From: an uncultured Eubacteriales bacterium | GTDB taxonomy: Bacteria > Bacillota > Clostridia > Oscillospirales > Acutalibacteraceae | Assembly: GCA_934465125.1 (NCBI GenBank) | Contig: CAKSKO010000092.1 | Span: forward strand, 1-5,563 | Direction of reading: 5' to 3' | DNA length: 5,563 nt | Part shown: positions 4,590-5,563 of the stretch, piece after piece | Layout: the number at the start of each line of letters is the position of its first letter | Numbering within the stretch: the stretch's first letter is position 1 | Translations under genes and position numbers: made by a program | The notes under the pieces: model-generated | Seen by the model: the letters and a program-made list of their open reading frames with translations, nothing else | Databases searched by the model: none | What the model was told of the DNA's origin: nothing

Positions 4590-5563
4590 ATGATGATAAA
4601 ATACAGAGTACATGAGGTAGCGAAGGATTTAAATGTACCAAACAGAGAGATCATTGATCTCTTAAAAGAGCATTTTGGGGAAACCAAAAAACATATGACA
4701 GCGCTCAATGAAGAGGAGCTTGACGTGATTTTTGATCATTTTACGCAGAAGAATCAAGTGGAAAATTTTGATTCCTATTTTGCAACAAGAGAAGAGAAAA
4801 AGGAAGAAGTGGTGCAGGAGAAACAGGAAACAAAGCCTGAAAAGACACAGGGAAAAGCGCAGAAACAAGAAGAAAAAAAGAAAGTTCCTTCAAAACGCAA
4901 GGCAGTTATGCCGGGTAAAATTACACCAACTGGACCAAAATCAAAACAGCCTGCAGCAACTATAAAGAAGCAGTCGCAACAAGCAGTGGGAACGGTTCCT
5001 GTCAAGAAGCCCGAGGGCCGTGTAATCGATACGCGCGCAGCGCATGTTGATATTGAACGATATAATGAGAAATACGACCGAATGGCATCGGAGAAAGTGA
5101 AAAACTTCAATACGGTTCAAAAGCAAAAAATAACGCAACGCTCTCAACGCGGAAGAAATAGAACAGCAAAAAGAGAAACAGAAGCTGAGCGACTCAAAAG
5201 AATCGCGATGGAACGCAAAGCAAAACCAATCACCGTTTCGATTCCAGAAGAGATTACGGTTGGAGAATTGGCGATCAGGCTCAAAGCAACTGCGGCGGAA
5301 GTCATCAAAAAGTTGATGATGATGGGAACGATGGCAACGATCAACGACGTCATTGATTTTGATACAGCGAGTCTTGTTTCGATGGAATTTCATGCCAAAG
5401 TAGAAAAGGAAGTTGTTGTTACGATTGAAGAGCGGATTATCGACGACAGTGAAGACGATGATGATAATTTGGTTCCAAGAGCACCCGTTGTTGTTGTGAT
5501 GGGACACGTCGATCATGGAAAGACATCCCTTCTAGATGCGATCCGCCATGCAGACGTTACCTC
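4590..5563 (+). CDS. infB: Translation initiation factor IF-2, 5' part (324 codons, cut by the window edge)
   Basis: IF2 is the GTPase that brings formyl-methionyl initiator tRNA to the 30S subunit and promotes 50S joining. The frame is open from 4590 to the right edge. An N-terminal IF2_N domain is at about residues 3-52 (YRVHEVAKDLNVPNREIIDL... then HMTALNEEELDVIFDHF). A charged, Lys/Gln/Glu-rich low-complexity linker follows at about 65-215. A second IF2_N-like domain lies at about 217-272 (ITVGELAIRLKATAAEVIKKL), then an acidic stretch (286-292). The start of the G domain is VVVVMGHVDHGKTSLLDAIR (300-319) with the G1/P-loop GHVDHGKT at 305-312. The rest of the GTPase and the C-terminal domains lie outside. 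ATG 4590 is chosen because GGGAGGA (4574-4580) precedes it by 9 nt; the next codon is also ATG (4593) and cannot be fully excluded. Confidence 0.97.
   Translation, partial: MMIKYRVHEVAKDLNVPNREIIDLLKEHFGETKKHMTALNEEELDVIFDHFTQKNQVENFDSYFATREEKKEEVVQEKQETKPEKTQGKAQKQEEKKKVPSKRKAVMPGKITPTGPKSKQPAATIKKQSQQAVGTVPVKKPEGRVIDTRAAHVDIERYNEKYDRMASEKVKNFNTVQKQKITQRSQRGRNRTAKRETEAERLKRIAMERKAKPITVSIPEEITVGELAIRLKATAAEVIKKLMMMGTMATINDVIDFDTASLVSMEFHAKVEKEVVVTIEERIIDDSEDDDDNLVPRAPVVVVMGHVDHGKTSLLDAIRHADVT

Noticed and set aside
4732..4965. Lys/Arg-rich frame on the + strand within infB
   Set aside because: It is a shifted reading of the purine-rich infB linker. The real frame continues through it to the G1 motif.
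4941..5516. Long antisense frame (191 codons) opposite infB
   Set aside because: It lies fully within the confident infB frame, and its translation is rich in His, Asn, Phe and Cys runs typical of the complement of Lys/Glu/Asp-rich coding. No domain or clear ribosome site is seen.

Overview
The window looks like chromosomal DNA of a low-to-moderate GC Gram-positive anaerobe, most likely class Clostridia and perhaps Oscillospiraceae/Ruminococcaceae. The gene order rimP-nusA-ylxR-ylxQ-infB is the classic Firmicutes arrangement. Shine-Dalgarno sites are strong (GGAGG types), promoters are sigma-A-like, and the N-terminus of IF2 resembles clostridial IF2 as I remember it. The family-level assignment is inference. 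Every supported gene is on the + strand.

Layout: (1) Bases 1-394 hold a 59-residue glycine-zipper membrane protein (160-339) of the YtxH-like small-protein type, closed by a clear intrinsic terminator (361-394). (2) Bases 427-2108 form a separate unit: an extended -10 promoter and a lipoprotein substrate-binding protein of the peptide/nickel ABC transporter family (SBP_bac_5), with no permease or ATPase genes in view. (3) From 2165 to the right edge lies the transcription/translation operon. It has an extended -10 promoter, a roughly 75-nt leader with a GCAA-capped hairpin, and then rimP, nusA, ylxR (rnpM), ylxQ and the 5' part of infB, which runs off the window just after the G1 motif of its GTPase domain.

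The operon genes work around the ribosome and RNA polymerase. RimP matures the 30S subunit, NusA controls pausing, termination and antitermination, YlxR is an RNase P-binding modulator in Bacillus, YlxQ is an L7Ae-type RNA-binding protein, and IF2 delivers initiator tRNA. The leader hairpin, followed by a poor U tract, could be a NusA-dependent attenuator that feeds back on the operon.

I see no mobile element, CRISPR array, tRNA or rRNA, and no clear sign of a new system. The window is mostly conserved housekeeping DNA. The parts that deserve a second look are the rimP leader, the glycine-zipper protein, the isolated substrate-binding lipoprotein, and the unusually long ylxQ-infB gap.
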